The notes beneath the pieces are model-generated. The model was not told the DNA's origin. It ran no database searches and was given only the letters and a program-made list of their open reading frames with translations. A program made the translations under genes and the position numbers. Positions 1 to 8,514 of a DNA stretch of 64,000 bases are shown one piece after another (position 1 is the first letter of the stretch; every line of letters starts with the position of its first letter). This DNA is from Hymenobacter latericoloratus (GTDB lineage: Bacteria; Bacteroidota; Bacteroidia; Cytophagales; Hymenobacteraceae): positions 558,001 to 622,000 of the forward strand of contig NZ_JACHNV010000002.1 in the NCBI RefSeq assembly GCF_014199535.1, read 5' to 3'.

Positions 1-996
1 GGCACCGCCGCCTACGCCGACGTGTACCGCCCCACCAGCGGCAACGCCCTGGCCGTGCAGCGCGTGAACCTGAGCAACGGGCAGCTGAGCCTGCTACTGA
101 CCGAGACGCCGCTGTTTGTGGTGCCGGCCGCCGGCAGCACGGTTGGCAGCACGCCGCCGCCCGCCACTTCGCCCGCTACCTGCTCGGCCACCGGCACCAT
201 CCTGCGGGAGCAGTGGAACAACGTAGGCGGTGCAGCCGTGGCAGCTATTCCGGTGCTGGCGGCGCCCGCCAGCACCAGCCAACTGACCCAGTTTGAAAGC
301 CCCCGCAACCTAACCGATAACTACGGTGCCCGCCTCCGCGGCTACCTCTGCCCGCCCCAAACCGGGGCTTACACCTTCTGGATTGCCGGCGACGATAACT
401 GCGAACTGTGGCTGAGCCCCACCGATGACCCGACGCAGAAAGTGCGCATTGCTGCGGTAACCGGCCACACCAACGTCCGTGAGTGGAACAAGTATGCCAG
501 CCAGAAATCGGCGGCGGTGACGCTTACGGCCGGGCGGCGCTACTACGTGGAGGCCTTGCACAAGGAGCAGGGCGGCGACGACCACCTGGCCGTGGCCTGG
601 CAGCTGCCCGACGGTACTCTGGAGGGGCCCATTCCGGGCAGCCGGTTATCGCCGTACGCCGGCAGTGGCGCCGGTCTGGCCGCCACGGCCAATAGCGCCC
701 TGCGGGGCACCGGCCCGGCCGCCGCTGCCCCGCAAACCGAAACCTTTACCGTCGCCCCGAACCCGTTTACCACCGCCAGCGAAATAACCTTTCGGCTCCA
801 GACTGCCGGCCACGCCAGCATAGCCGTGTATGATATGCAAGGGCGACTGGTGCGCCAGCTGTTTGCCGGTGCTGTGGAAGCTGGCGCCACCCAGCGTCTT
901 GCGCTGCCGGCGCACGGCCTCCCTACGGGCGTGTACCTGGTGCGGCTCACTACCCCTGCGGCCGTGCTGAACCAGCGGGTGGTGCTGGCAGAGTAG
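1..996 (+). CDS. Secreted PA14-domain protein with T9SS type A sorting domain (5' partial)
   Basis: The frame is open from base 1, so the start lies left of the window; 331 residues are visible. The first ~40 residues look like the end of an enzyme or beta-sandwich domain (LSLLLTETPLFVV). A PA14-like domain follows at about residues 60-215 (REQWNNVGG, GYLCPPQTGAYTFWI, DDNCELWLS, YYVEALHKE), a fold usually used for carbohydrate binding. The last ~80 residues are a type A T9SS sorting domain (VAPNPF, AVYDMQGRLVRQL, GVYLVRL, QRVVL), so the protein should cross the outer membrane by T9SS and be released or anchored at the surface. The catalytic part, probably a polysaccharide-active enzyme, is not visible, so the substrate is unknown. 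A strong hairpin terminator follows. Confidence 0.85.
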   Translation, partial: GTAAYADVYRPTSGNALAVQRVNLSNGQLSLLLTETPLFVVPAAGSTVGSTPPPATSPATCSATGTILREQWNNVGGAAVAAIPVLAAPASTSQLTQFESPRNLTDNYGARLRGYLCPPQTGAYTFWIAGDDNCELWLSPTDDPTQKVRIAAVTGHTNVREWNKYASQKSAAVTLTAGRRYYVEALHKEQGGDDHLAVAWQLPDGTLEGPIPGSRLSPYAGSGAGLAATANSALRGTGPAAAAPQTETFTVAPNPFTTASEITFRLQTAGHASIAVYDMQGRLVRQLFAGAVEAGATQRLALPAHGLPTGVYLVRLTTPAAVLNQRVVLAE

Positions 997-1025
997 TAGG
1001 TAGAAGCCCGGCAACCGCTCCCTTC

Positions 1026-1078
1026 CGGGTCGGGCCAGCAGTCTGAGGTAGCTCAGGCTGCTGGCCCGACCCGTTTTT
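1026..1078. terminator. Bidirectional intrinsic terminator
   Basis: A 22-bp stem (one wobble pair) with a 4-base loop is followed by TTTTT on the plus strand. It sits between the convergent PA14 protein gene and the last gene of the exopolysaccharide cluster and can serve both. Confidence 0.85.
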
Positions 1079-1107
1079 AGGGGTAGCAGGCCGGGGCGCG
1101 GCCAAGC

Positions 1108-2106
1108 TTAGGCGGTTTTGTAGAACGTCCGGCGGCCCATCGCCAGCAGGCGGCGCACAAAATAGCGGCTGAACGGCGCTTTGAACAGGGATTTGAGGGC
1201 GTACTTAATGCCGGCCCTGGGCTGACGGTTAGCGAAGGCGTAGAGCGAGCCTTCGCGCAGGCGGTCCACTTCTACCTGCCGCTGCCACTGGAGCGTCAGG
1301 TGTTGCACGCACTGCAGCCGCTCCGCCAGCAACGACTGCGTGAAGTTTTCGCGCAGCAGAATAGACAGCTGCTCATCCATCAGGCGCTTCTGGCGGCGCC
1401 CCCAATAGTGGCACACAACGGGCCGGGCGCTCAGCAGTTGGGTTTGGTGTTGCAGCACCAGGGAAAAGGCCAGCTGCTCGCTGACAAACCAAGCCGTGTG
1501 CTCGAAAAAAGTGTCCATTACCTGCCGGATGTCGGGGGGCAGCGAAGCCTGCTGGTGGCTTAGGGCCAGCACGCCCGAGTTCCAGGCTACCTGGCGGGAA
1601 TAGAACCGGGCGGGCTGCCCGGCTACCTCAAACACGGCGCTTTCCAGCAGCTCCAGAAACCGCTCCGGGTACTGTTGCTGACCAAAGGCGGCAAATACCC
1701 GTACGGCGTCCTGCAACCGGTACTCGGGTTGGTGCATGAAGCTGGTGCCGGGGGCTAGTCGCGCCAGCAGGCCAGCTGGATCGGTGGTGAAAAATGTGTC
1801 TGTATCGGCATACAGCACATCATGCGCCGGAAATACGGCAAACACGTGCTCCAGAATAACGGCCTTTACCCGGTGCAGGTACTGCGCCGCGCCCCGCATA
1901 TGCGTTAGCCGCCCCGGGGTCAGCAGCTCGTACTGCACCGGCAGCCCGGCCAGGTAGGGCCGGAAATAATCCGGGTTATCGGTATAAATGATTGTCTGTA
2001 CTTCCGCCTTATCGCCACCATACCACGCCCAGAAGCTCAACACCGCAAAAACGGCCCGTTGATACTCGTTTCTCCGGCCGTAGGAGAGGACGACGAAGTT
2101 CTTCAT
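1108..2106 (-). CDS. Putative glycosyltransferase with DxD motif, end of EPS cluster
   Basis: This 332-residue protein begins MKNFVVLSYGRRNEYQ. It has the layout of a nucleotide-diphospho-sugar transferase, with an alternating alpha/beta N-terminal half and a DTD motif at residues 101-103 (VLYADTDTFF) that would bind the metal-sugar-nucleotide complex. No transmembrane segment is evident, so a cytosolic or membrane-peripheral enzyme is likely. The ATG at 2106 overlaps the stop of the flippase gene in an ATGA arrangement, which points to translational coupling and decides the start; the open frame continues upstream but codes nonsense there. It is the last gene of the cluster. Donor and acceptor sugars cannot be read from the sequence. 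Confidence 0.75.
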   Translation of the reverse strand: MKNFVVLSYGRRNEYQRAVFAVLSFWAWYGGDKAEVQTIIYTDNPDYFRPYLAGLPVQYELLTPGRLTHMRGAAQYLHRVKAVILEHVFAVFPAHDVLYADTDTFFTTDPAGLLARLAPGTSFMHQPEYRLQDAVRVFAAFGQQQYPERFLELLESAVFEVAGQPARFYSRQVAWNSGVLALSHQQASLPPDIRQVMDTFFEHTAWFVSEQLAFSLVLQHQTQLLSARPVVCHYWGRRQKRLMDEQLSILLRENFTQSLLAERLQCVQHLTLQWQRQVEVDRLREGSLYAFANRQPRAGIKYALKSLFKAPFSRYFVRRLLAMGRRTFYKTA

Positions 2107-3452
2107 AGCGTAGGATTCCGGTTGGTAATCAGCTTTACTTTCTGGAACAGCAGATCCAGGCGGCTGCGGAACTCGGCCAGGGCCAGCGGGAAGGTGTCCT
2201 GGTAGTGCAGGGGCAGGTATTTGTTGAGCACCCAGTAGCCGTAGCCCAGGCTGGCGACCAGCGTGAAGGCCGAGGCCACGGCCGCCCCGTAAATGCTGCC
2301 CGTGAACTTGATGCAAAGGATATCGGCCGTGGTATTGATGGCCAGGGCAATGAGCACTTTTATCAGGTTGAGCTGGGGCTTGTTGGTGATGTCGAGGGTA
2401 ACGCCCAGAAACCGCTCAATAGGAAACAGCAGGGCGCACACAATCATGATGCGGTAGAGGTTGGCCGCCTCCGTGTGCACGTACTTCTGCCCCCCAATCA
2501 GCAGCACAATCACATCGGCGAAAATCAGCACCCCCACCGTTATCGGGATGAAGAGCAGGGTTAGGGAGCCGGCGTACTTCTTGAGGGTGTGGGCTACCTC
2601 GTCGTGACGCTTGCGGTTCACGGCCGCCGACATATCGGGCATGGCCGTGGCCAGGCCGCTGCGCAGCGGAATCTCAATGATTTCGAGCAGGCGCTGGGGC
2701 AGGTTGTACACGGCCAGGGCGGCCGGGCCCAGCATAAACTTAATGATGAAGGTATCGGAGCTGCGCAGCAGGGTAGCGCACAGAAACGTGCCGAAGCTGT
2801 ACTTGCCGAAGTGGAATACCTCCCGCACGCAGGCTGCCGTTTTGTGGCGCAGCGCCCCCAGCCGGGCCCAGCCCATTACCAGGGCCACCACGCTGGTGAG
2901 CAGGGAGCTGGCCAGAAACGAGTATACAATGCCCGGCAGACTGATGTTGCCCAGCGCGTACAGCAGCACGGTCAGCAGAATAAAAGAGCCCTGGTTGAGC
3001 AGCCGGATGGCGAGGATGGCATCAAAGCGCTGCTCGGCCTGCAGCAGCCACACGGCCACGTTAAAGGGCAGCGTCACGACCAGGCTCAGGCCGAAGTAGC
3101 TGAGCAGCAGCAGTACGCCGGCATCGGTGGTGTATGGCGCCAGGGGCAGGCAGGCCAGGTTGAGCAGCACAAAGAAGCCCGTCACGAGCAGGCCGATAAA
3201 CCAGGAGGAACCGGCCACGGTGGTTTGGCGGGCCAGGTCGGCGCCGGCGTAAAACTTAATCAGGGGCGTTTGCAGCAGCCCGGTCCGGAAGGTATCCAGC
3301 AGCAGAAAAGCAAACTGAAAGAACACCCAGTTCCCCATGTCGGCTTCGGGCAGAAACCGGTACAGAATGCTGTAGGTCAGGATGCTGAACACGGCCATGA
3401 CCCCGTTGCCCGTCAGGGACAAAACATGTCGGTTTTTAAAGACTGCGAGCAT
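2103..3452 (-). CDS. Polysaccharide flippase, Wzx/MATE-like
   Basis: This 449-residue protein has about twelve hydrophobic helices spread over its length, as in oligosaccharide flippases of the MOP superfamily (polysaccharide biosynthesis protein). It would move the lipid-linked repeat unit made by the neighbouring transferases across the inner membrane. The start MLAVFKNRHVLSLTGNGVM at 3452 is chosen because the first helix begins directly after it; the longer frame upstream is Pro/Arg-rich out-of-frame sequence. A Wzx plus the Wzy-like and Wzc-like proteins of the same cluster indicates a Wzx/Wzy-dependent pathway. The stop overlaps the next gene by four bases. Confidence 0.85.
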   Translation of the reverse strand: MLAVFKNRHVLSLTGNGVMAVFSILTYSILYRFLPEADMGNWVFFQFAFLLLDTFRTGLLQTPLIKFYAGADLARQTTVAGSSWFIGLLVTGFFVLLNLACLPLAPYTTDAGVLLLLSYFGLSLVVTLPFNVAVWLLQAEQRFDAILAIRLLNQGSFILLTVLLYALGNISLPGIVYSFLASSLLTSVVALVMGWARLGALRHKTAACVREVFHFGKYSFGTFLCATLLRSSDTFIIKFMLGPAALAVYNLPQRLLEIIEIPLRSGLATAMPDMSAAVNRKRHDEVAHTLKKYAGSLTLLFIPITVGVLIFADVIVLLIGGQKYVHTEAANLYRIMIVCALLFPIERFLGVTLDITNKPQLNLIKVLIALAINTTADILCIKFTGSIYGAAVASAFTLVASLGYGYWVLNKYLPLHYQDTFPLALAEFRSRLDLLFQKVKLITNRNPTL

Positions 3453-3522
3453 CAGGCGGCAGGAAATTACGGTGGGAGTGGGGTAGGCGGCAGGAGCGGC
3501 GGGAAGGGGAGTGCGCGGTAGC

Positions 3523-4767
3523 TCAGGCAGGGGCCAGCGCGGCCGCCGGACCGGCAGCCAAGGCCGGCGAAACCGTGCGGATGGCCTGGTAAATCTGCCC
3601 CACGCTGTTGGCCCAGGTGTGGGTGGCGGCAAAGGCAGCGCGCTCCTGCTGCCGCTCGGCGGAGTCTTCGCGCAGGGCCTGCTCAATCAGGGGCACGTAG
3701 TCGGTTGCGGCGTCGGCCAGGTAGGTGTGCCCGGCAAAGATGTCCATGGCCTGGGTGCGGGTGGCTACCACGGGCCGGCCCAGGGCCAGGTACTCGTCAA
3801 TCTTGCGGGGGTAGTTGCCAATGGTCATGTCGTTGACCAGCTGGGGGTTGAGGCACACGGCAAACTCCCGGATGTAGGCCGGCAGCTCCTCCGGCGCCTT
3901 CGGGCCCAGGAAGTGCACGTTGGGCAGCTGGTGCAGGGCGCTGGCCCGGAATTCGTCGTCCTCGGGGCCCACCAGCACCAGGCTCCAGTGGGGGCGCTGC
4001 TCGGCCAGGGCCTGGAGCAGTTGCAAATCGAGGCGTAAACTTACCAAAGCCCCCACGTAGCCAATCAGGGGGCCCGGGAGGCCAGCCAAATCAGCAGGAG
4101 TAGCGGCTTTGGTAGCGGTGGTGGGGGTAGGGGCCACGTCGCAGCCCTGGCCCACGTAGTAGGAGCGGGGGTTATAGCGCTGGCAGTACGAGGCCAGGTA
4201 GCTGGAGTTAGCCACGCACACATCGGTTTTGGCAATGAGCTGGGGCTCCAGGCGGCGGCCGTGCTTGCGCCAGTAGTCCACGGCCAGCATATAGTCGCGG
4301 GAGTAGTACACGCTCACGGCGGGCCGGAGCAGCTCTTTCAGGTAGAAGCTCCGGAAGATGTCGTTGTCGTTAAACAGGATGAAGTCCTCGAAGCCCAGGG
4401 CCTGGCTGCCGCTCCGGATAGAAGCCGCGAAGCGCCGGTTGTTCAGCTTGTTGAGCACGGTGTACACCGGCGAGGGCGGCAGCCAGTTGATAGATTCCAC
4501 CATGCAGTTAGGGGTGAGCACCCACAGGTTTTCGCCCGCAACGGCCAGGGCCTGCTCCTCGCCCTTGGTAACCCGCAGCCGGCGCTGCACCCAGGCCTCG
4601 TGGCGGTGCTTGAGCACGGTGTTGCGGTCCAGGGGCGAGTTTACGTAGAGCACCCGGTTGTGGCGGGCAAACTCCAGGGCAATATTCTTGCAGTTGCTGC
4701 CAATTTCGGTGTCCCAGGGCTGCTGCCCTACCACTACAATATCACGGCCGTGTATGGGGTTTTGCAT
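3523..4767 (-). CDS. Glycosyltransferase, GT4-like (TuaH-type)
   Basis: This 414-residue protein starts MQNPIHGRDIVVVGQQPWD. The N-terminal half (DIVVVGQQPWDTEIGSN, then ARHNRVLYVNSPLD) and the C-terminal GT-B half (GYVGALV, LVLVGPEDDEF, VHFLGPKAPEELPAY, NYPRKIDEYLALGRPVVAT) match the layout of TuaH-like family-4 transferases. The KIDEYLALGRPVVAT stretch with its acidic residue is the usual nucleotide-sugar contact region. It should act at the cytoplasmic face of the inner membrane, adding one sugar to the lipid-linked intermediate. ATG at 4767 is preferred to the upstream in-frame ATG because homology-like sequence begins there. It lies 70 bases before the flippase gene. Confidence 0.8.
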   Translation of the reverse strand: MQNPIHGRDIVVVGQQPWDTEIGSNCKNIALEFARHNRVLYVNSPLDRNTVLKHRHEAWVQRRLRVTKGEEQALAVAGENLWVLTPNCMVESINWLPPSPVYTVLNKLNNRRFAASIRSGSQALGFEDFILFNDNDIFRSFYLKELLRPAVSVYYSRDYMLAVDYWRKHGRRLEPQLIAKTDVCVANSSYLASYCQRYNPRSYYVGQGCDVAPTPTTATKAATPADLAGLPGPLIGYVGALVSLRLDLQLLQALAEQRPHWSLVLVGPEDDEFRASALHQLPNVHFLGPKAPEELPAYIREFAVCLNPQLVNDMTIGNYPRKIDEYLALGRPVVATRTQAMDIFAGHTYLADAATDYVPLIEQALREDSAERQQERAAFAATHTWANSVGQIYQAIRTVSPALAAGPAAALAPA

Positions 4768-4808
4768 CAGAAGAGAAGTGGGGGTAGGCGAAAACAAAAG
4801 GGCAGGCA

Positions 4809-5690
4809 TCAGGAAACGGGCTGCAGCGGGGCCGCCAGCAGCACCTCGTCCACGCGGTTGAGCACGGTGGCATCCACGGTGGGGTCAAACTTGCGGGCGA
4901 ACAGCTTGTAGCTGGTGCGCAGGCTCTCGAAGTCGTCGGAGGTGAGCACCTTGGGGTTGGCCCCGCCCCGGCTCCAGTCGATGTAGCGGTAGTTGTCGTT
5001 CACGATAGTAGCGCGGAAGGGCGAGTTCATCAGAATGGTCGAAATCAGAAACTCATCGGAGCCCCAGGTAAACATCGTGAAGCGCCGCAGGGTAGGGTTA
5101 TCATCCACGAAATCAACCAGGTACTGGGCGCAGGGGCGGCTGATGGTCCACCAGGAGCCATCCTTGCCGCCGTACAGGGTGTAGGGCAGCGGAAACTTGC
5201 GCTTGGGCAGCAGCCAGTTCAGGGTGGACTGCAAAAAGTACTGCCCCTTGAAGTGGAAATAAGTGGAGTGGTACTTCTCCACGCGGGTAATAGCGTGGGC
5301 CCACCACTCCGAGTCTTCCTCACTCGATTCAAACGAGAGAAACGAGCGGCCCAGGTTGCGGGCAAAGAAGCGGTAAATGGTTTCAGCCGGCTTGATGGGG
5401 TAGTCCTGTGCGCTCATCAGGTTGATGAAGTCGTAGGCAATGCCGGTGGCCAGAATTTCGCGGGTGCACTCCAGAATGGCCTTGGTAAAGCGGTAGGAGG
5501 CCCAGCGCACGAACAGGCGGGTGGTGGTGAGGCGCACGCCGGGCAGAGCCTCCAGGAACGCAAACTCCCGGCGGTCGGCCTTGGCATCCAGATGAATGTA
5601 AAAGTCGAAGCCCTCGTGGGCCATGGCCGTTACCAGCCGGGCTACTTGCTCCGGCCCCTTATGCGCCATAATCAGGTGGGCTATTCTCAT
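4809..5690 (-). CDS. Core-2/I-branching-type glycosyltransferase (GT14-like)
   Basis: This 293-residue protein starts MRIAHLIMAHKGPEQVARLV. It carries the signature blocks of bacterial GT14 proteins: an N-terminal AHLIMAHK strand, YIHLDAKAD, NLMSAQDYPIK and GSWWTISRPCAQYLVDFV, then FTWGSDEFLISTIL. The family contains beta-1,6-N-acetylglucosaminyl and xylosyl transferases; here it would add a side branch or a backbone sugar in the exopolysaccharide repeat. No membrane segment is visible. An upstream in-frame ATG would add only ten residues and is less convincing. It lies 64 bases after the preceding transferase gene and 41 bases before the next. Confidence 0.8.
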   Translation of the reverse strand: MRIAHLIMAHKGPEQVARLVTAMAHEGFDFYIHLDAKADRREFAFLEALPGVRLTTTRLFVRWASYRFTKAILECTREILATGIAYDFINLMSAQDYPIKPAETIYRFFARNLGRSFLSFESSEEDSEWWAHAITRVEKYHSTYFHFKGQYFLQSTLNWLLPKRKFPLPYTLYGGKDGSWWTISRPCAQYLVDFVDDNPTLRRFTMFTWGSDEFLISTILMNSPFRATIVNDNYRYIDWSRGGANPKVLTSDDFESLRTSYKLFARKFDPTVDATVLNRVDEVLLAAPLQPVS

Positions 5691-5754
5691 CGCCGGGAAA
5701 GTTGGGTGAAGGGCTACCAAACAGGCGGGTGGGGGTAGGGACAGGGCGCGGCGC

Positions 5755-6954
5755 TCAGGCCTTCGGGATGCTCAGGTTGCCTTCCAGCGGCTGATTGCGG
5801 GCGGCTTTCTCCCAGGCGGCGGGCTGGGTGCCGCGCAGGTAGCGCCGGAAGCCGGCAAACACCGCCAGGTTCATGATGGTAAAGTAGAGCGGCACCAGCA
5901 GCAGCTTGGGGCTGCGGCCCCGGCTTTCAGCCAGCCAGCCCAGGTAGGCCAGCCCGTAGAACAGCACCTGACCGGCAAAAAACAGGGCGTAGAAACCCCC
6001 CTGCAGCCCCGCCAGCACGGCGCCCAGCACGAGCAGCAGGGCCAGCGCCACCGGCGTAACGCTCCAGCGCAGCACCCGGTGCGAGACGTACAGGAACGTC
6101 ACCAGGGGCTGCCGCAATGGGTTCAGCAGGGAGCGTAGCCGCACCATCGACTGCCAGCCGCCGGCGCAGATGCGGATTTTGCGCTTCATTTCCTCGGCCA
6201 GAGAGGCCGAAGGCGCTTCGGCGGCGTAGGCGGCCGGCTCGTACACCACCCGGTAGCCCTTCTCCACAATGCGCAGAGACTGAATAAAGTCGTCGAGGAT
6301 GGTATCCTTTTCCAGGGGCTGAAACAGGTTGGAGCGGAACGACACCAGCTCCCCGGCGGCCCCCATCAGGGAGTAAATCTGAGAGTCGCAGCGCTTCAGA
6401 AACGACTCGTACTTCCAGTACAGCCCCTCGCCGGCCCCGGAGGCCGAGGCGTGGGCCAGCACCTTTTTCTCGCCCGATACGGCCCCCACCAGCGGGTCCT
6501 GGTAGTGCTTTACCAGCTCGCGCACCGCTTCGGGGTTCAGAAAAGAGTTGCAGTCGGTGAAGATGACGTAGGGGGTGCGCACAAACTCCATGGCCCGGTT
6601 CTCGGCCAGCGACTTGCCCCCGCGGAAGGGAGAGTGCAGGTGCTCCACCTCAGGGTAGCGGGCCAGCACCTCCCCGGAGTTATCAGTGGAGCCATCGGTA
6701 ATAAACAGGAGCCGCAGCTTCTGGCGGGGGTAGCTCAGCGCCAGGCAGTTGGCTACTTTGTCATCGAGAATATCGGCCTCGTTGTAGGCGGGCACCACCA
6801 GCGTAACCTCGGGCTCGAAGAAAGCCAGGGGGCGGGCCGGGCGCACCAGCCGGGCCAGGCAGGCCAGGGCCCAGGCCACCAGGCCGTAGCCCACGTAGGT
6901 GTAAAACGCCACGGCAAAGGCCGCCCAGAAAAGGTAGAGTAGGAAGTTGCTCAT
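5755..6954 (-). CDS. Membrane glycosyltransferase family 2
   Basis: This 399-residue protein begins MSNFLLYLFWAAFAVAFYT. One N-terminal helix is followed by a GT-A catalytic domain with VVPAYNEAD, DGSTDN at 87-92, the acidic TDCNS at 133-137 and ILDDF further on, then an RICAGGW segment near the acceptor site. Three to four C-terminal helices (roughly 290-390) embed it in the inner membrane. It resembles processive or semi-processive GT2 enzymes of the poly-GlcNAc/IcaA type, but lacks a clean QxxRW, so processivity is not claimed. The upstream in-frame extension (to 7167) runs through a REP hairpin and is rejected. The 214 bases between it and the 29-codon ORF contain two hairpins. Confidence 0.8.
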   Translation of the reverse strand: MSNFLLYLFWAAFAVAFYTYVGYGLVAWALACLARLVRPARPLAFFEPEVTLVVPAYNEADILDDKVANCLALSYPRQKLRLLFITDGSTDNSGEVLARYPEVEHLHSPFRGGKSLAENRAMEFVRTPYVIFTDCNSFLNPEAVRELVKHYQDPLVGAVSGEKKVLAHASASGAGEGLYWKYESFLKRCDSQIYSLMGAAGELVSFRSNLFQPLEKDTILDDFIQSLRIVEKGYRVVYEPAAYAAEAPSASLAEEMKRKIRICAGGWQSMVRLRSLLNPLRQPLVTFLYVSHRVLRWSVTPVALALLLVLGAVLAGLQGGFYALFFAGQVLFYGLAYLGWLAESRGRSPKLLLVPLYFTIMNLAVFAGFRRYLRGTQPAAWEKAARNQPLEGNLSIPKA

Positions 6955-7001
6955 TCTTAAGGGAGTAACTGAGTAGCGGAGTAAGGAGAGGCTAGGCTGC
7001 C

Positions 7002-7044
7002 GCCTGCCCGGTCGGACGGGCACAGCCCGTCCGACCGGGCAGGC
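7002..7044. repeat. REP-like hairpin, copy 1 (GGTCGGACGG family)
   Basis: Two perfect 20-bp arms (7002-7021 and 7025-7044) surround a 3-base loop. The core GGTCGGACGG recurs at 7128-7158 and 40921-40949. There is no T-tract, so this is a repeat rather than a normal terminator. Confidence 0.8.
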
Positions 7045-7127
7045 TTCGTGCTGACGCTTGTTGCGGTAAAGGGTTGGGCCGGTGAAGGGGGTAGGCAGCC
7101 GACTTGTGCAGATGGCGCGAACGGCAA

Positions 7128-7158
7128 CCGGTCGGACGGGCTCCGCCCGTCGGACCGG
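7128..7158. repeat. REP-like hairpin, copy 2
   Basis: Two 14-bp arms with one mismatch (7128-7141, 7145-7158) and a 3-base loop carry the same GGTCGGACGG core as copy 1, about 85 bases away in the same gap between two EPS genes. Confidence 0.75.
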
Positions 7159-7168
7159 GGCGGCCATA

Positions 7169-7258
7169 TCAGGACTGCTGGCGGCCGGCCCGCAGACCCC
7201 GGATGAAGCCGAAGATCAGACAGGCCGCGGCGGGTAGGGCAATGATTTCGAAGGGCAT
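7169..7258 (-). CDS. Possible 29-aa membrane peptide within the EPS cluster
   Basis: An ATG at 7258 opens a 29-codon frame ending in TGA at 7171-7169. It starts 14 bases after the stop of the upstream glycosyltransferase, the usual spacing inside this operon. The peptide starts MPFEIIALPAAACLIFGF and continues into a basic, polar tail with four arginines and two glutamines, the pattern of a single short membrane helix with positive-inside anchoring. No family is recognised. The rest of the gap is REP hairpins, so an unannotated small gene is plausible but chance is not excluded. Confidence 0.35.
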   Translation of the reverse strand: MPFEIIALPAAACLIFGFIRGLRAGRQQS

Positions 7259-7272
7259 AAGGCGCGGGTAGG

Positions 7273-8505
7273 TTAGTGCTCAATGGAGGCATCGAGGGCC
7301 TGCACCCGGTGCGGAGTAGCCAGGAAAGCCGTTTTGGAGCGGTTGATGCGCAGCAGGGCCAGCACCATGCACAGCAAGGCGTAGGGCAGGCGTACCACGG
7401 CCGCAAAGAGCTGCCGGTTGTAGAGGCGGCCCGGCAGGGAAATCAGCAGCGTGGCGGCCAGCACCGCCAGTAAGCCGCCCCAGAACAGGGGCGAGGGCCC
7501 CACGGGCAACACCAGGCTCAGGCCCGCCGACCCTACCAACAGCACCCCCAACACTCCAATCAGCAGCACGCGCGGGACCAGAAAGGCCTGCACTACCTTG
7601 TTGAAGAACTCGAAGTTGTCGTGGTCCAGGAGCTGCTCCACGCCTTCGGCGGCGTACTTCTTCAGGAACTCCAACTGCGAGGCCAGCCAGCGGCTGCGCT
7701 GCTGGGTAAATACCTGCGCATTCTCTACCTTCTCATCGTACACGAACACGCTGTTGAGGTAGCAGATTTTCTCCTGGTCGCGGGCAATGCGGAAATCCAG
7801 CTCCTTGTCTTCGCCCACCGTTTCGCCAATGCCCTGCAGCAGCTGGCGCAGGTAGCCAAACTCGAAGGCCATGCCCGAGCCGATGAGGGCCGCCGAGAGG
7901 CCCACGGCAAAGTGCCCCTTGCGGTAGATGTGGTTGTTGATTTCCTCGTTGCAGGCATCGAGCAGGGCAAAAGCCGAATCGGTGTTTTTGGCGGTGCGGT
8001 GGGCCTGCACTACCTGGTAGCCCGCCTCGAAGGCCTGGTTCACGGCTTCCAGGCAGCCCCGGCCCATGAGGTTGTCCACGTCCAGCACCATGGCTACCTG
8101 GTAGCGGTGCCGGGGCAGGTTTTCCAGGGCGTAAAGCAGGGCCTTGCCCTTGGTGCTGCGCTCAAAGTGCACTTCCAGCACCTGGGCGCCCAAGTTGCGC
8201 AGGGCCTCCACGGTGGTCGGCTGCAGGCCGTCGGCAATAACGCATACGGTATGAGGCCCGCTGTACGTGTGGCGCAGGGCGGCGCGGGTGGTTTCCAGAA
8301 TCACGGAGTTTTCGCGGTAGGCCGGAATCAGTACACACACGGCGCGGGCAGGGCGGCCGGCCTGGTTCGACTGGGCCGGAGCCGCTACCCGGGGCTGCCG
8401 GAAATGGCCGGCCAGGGCGAAAAACAGCAGATACGCACAGTTCAGGGCCAGGTAAATACCCAGTGCCCACAGCAGGCCATCAAAAAAGAGAGTAATAAGG
8501 GACAT
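7273..8505 (-). CDS. Membrane glycosyltransferase family 2, processive-type motifs
   Basis: This 410-residue protein has one N-terminal helix (about 8-32), a GT-A domain and two to three C-terminal helices. The metal-binding LDVDN lies at 141-145, the catalytic-base region GEDKELD at 231-237 and QQRSRW at 268-273, which matches the Q(Q/R)xRW motif of processive synthases such as hyaluronan, cellulose and poly-GlcNAc synthases. It may polymerise or add sugars at the cytoplasmic face of the inner membrane. It follows the preceding transferase gene after nine bases and precedes the 29-codon ORF by 14. The presence of QxxRW in a cluster that also has a Wzy-like polymerase is noteworthy. Confidence 0.85.
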   Translation of the reverse strand: MSLITLFFDGLLWALGIYLALNCAYLLFFALAGHFRQPRVAAPAQSNQAGRPARAVCVLIPAYRENSVILETTRAALRHTYSGPHTVCVIADGLQPTTVEALRNLGAQVLEVHFERSTKGKALLYALENLPRHRYQVAMVLDVDNLMGRGCLEAVNQAFEAGYQVVQAHRTAKNTDSAFALLDACNEEINNHIYRKGHFAVGLSAALIGSGMAFEFGYLRQLLQGIGETVGEDKELDFRIARDQEKICYLNSVFVYDEKVENAQVFTQQRSRWLASQLEFLKKYAAEGVEQLLDHDNFEFFNKVVQAFLVPRVLLIGVLGVLLVGSAGLSLVLPVGPSPLFWGGLLAVLAATLLISLPGRLYNRQLFAAVVRLPYALLCMVLALLRINRSKTAFLATPHRVQALDASIEH

Positions 8506-8514
8506 AGCGCGCGG

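Noticed and set aside
2106..2316. Longer start for the DxD transferase
   Set aside because: The extension overlaps the flippase gene out of frame and is not protein-like; the ATGA overlap favours 2106.
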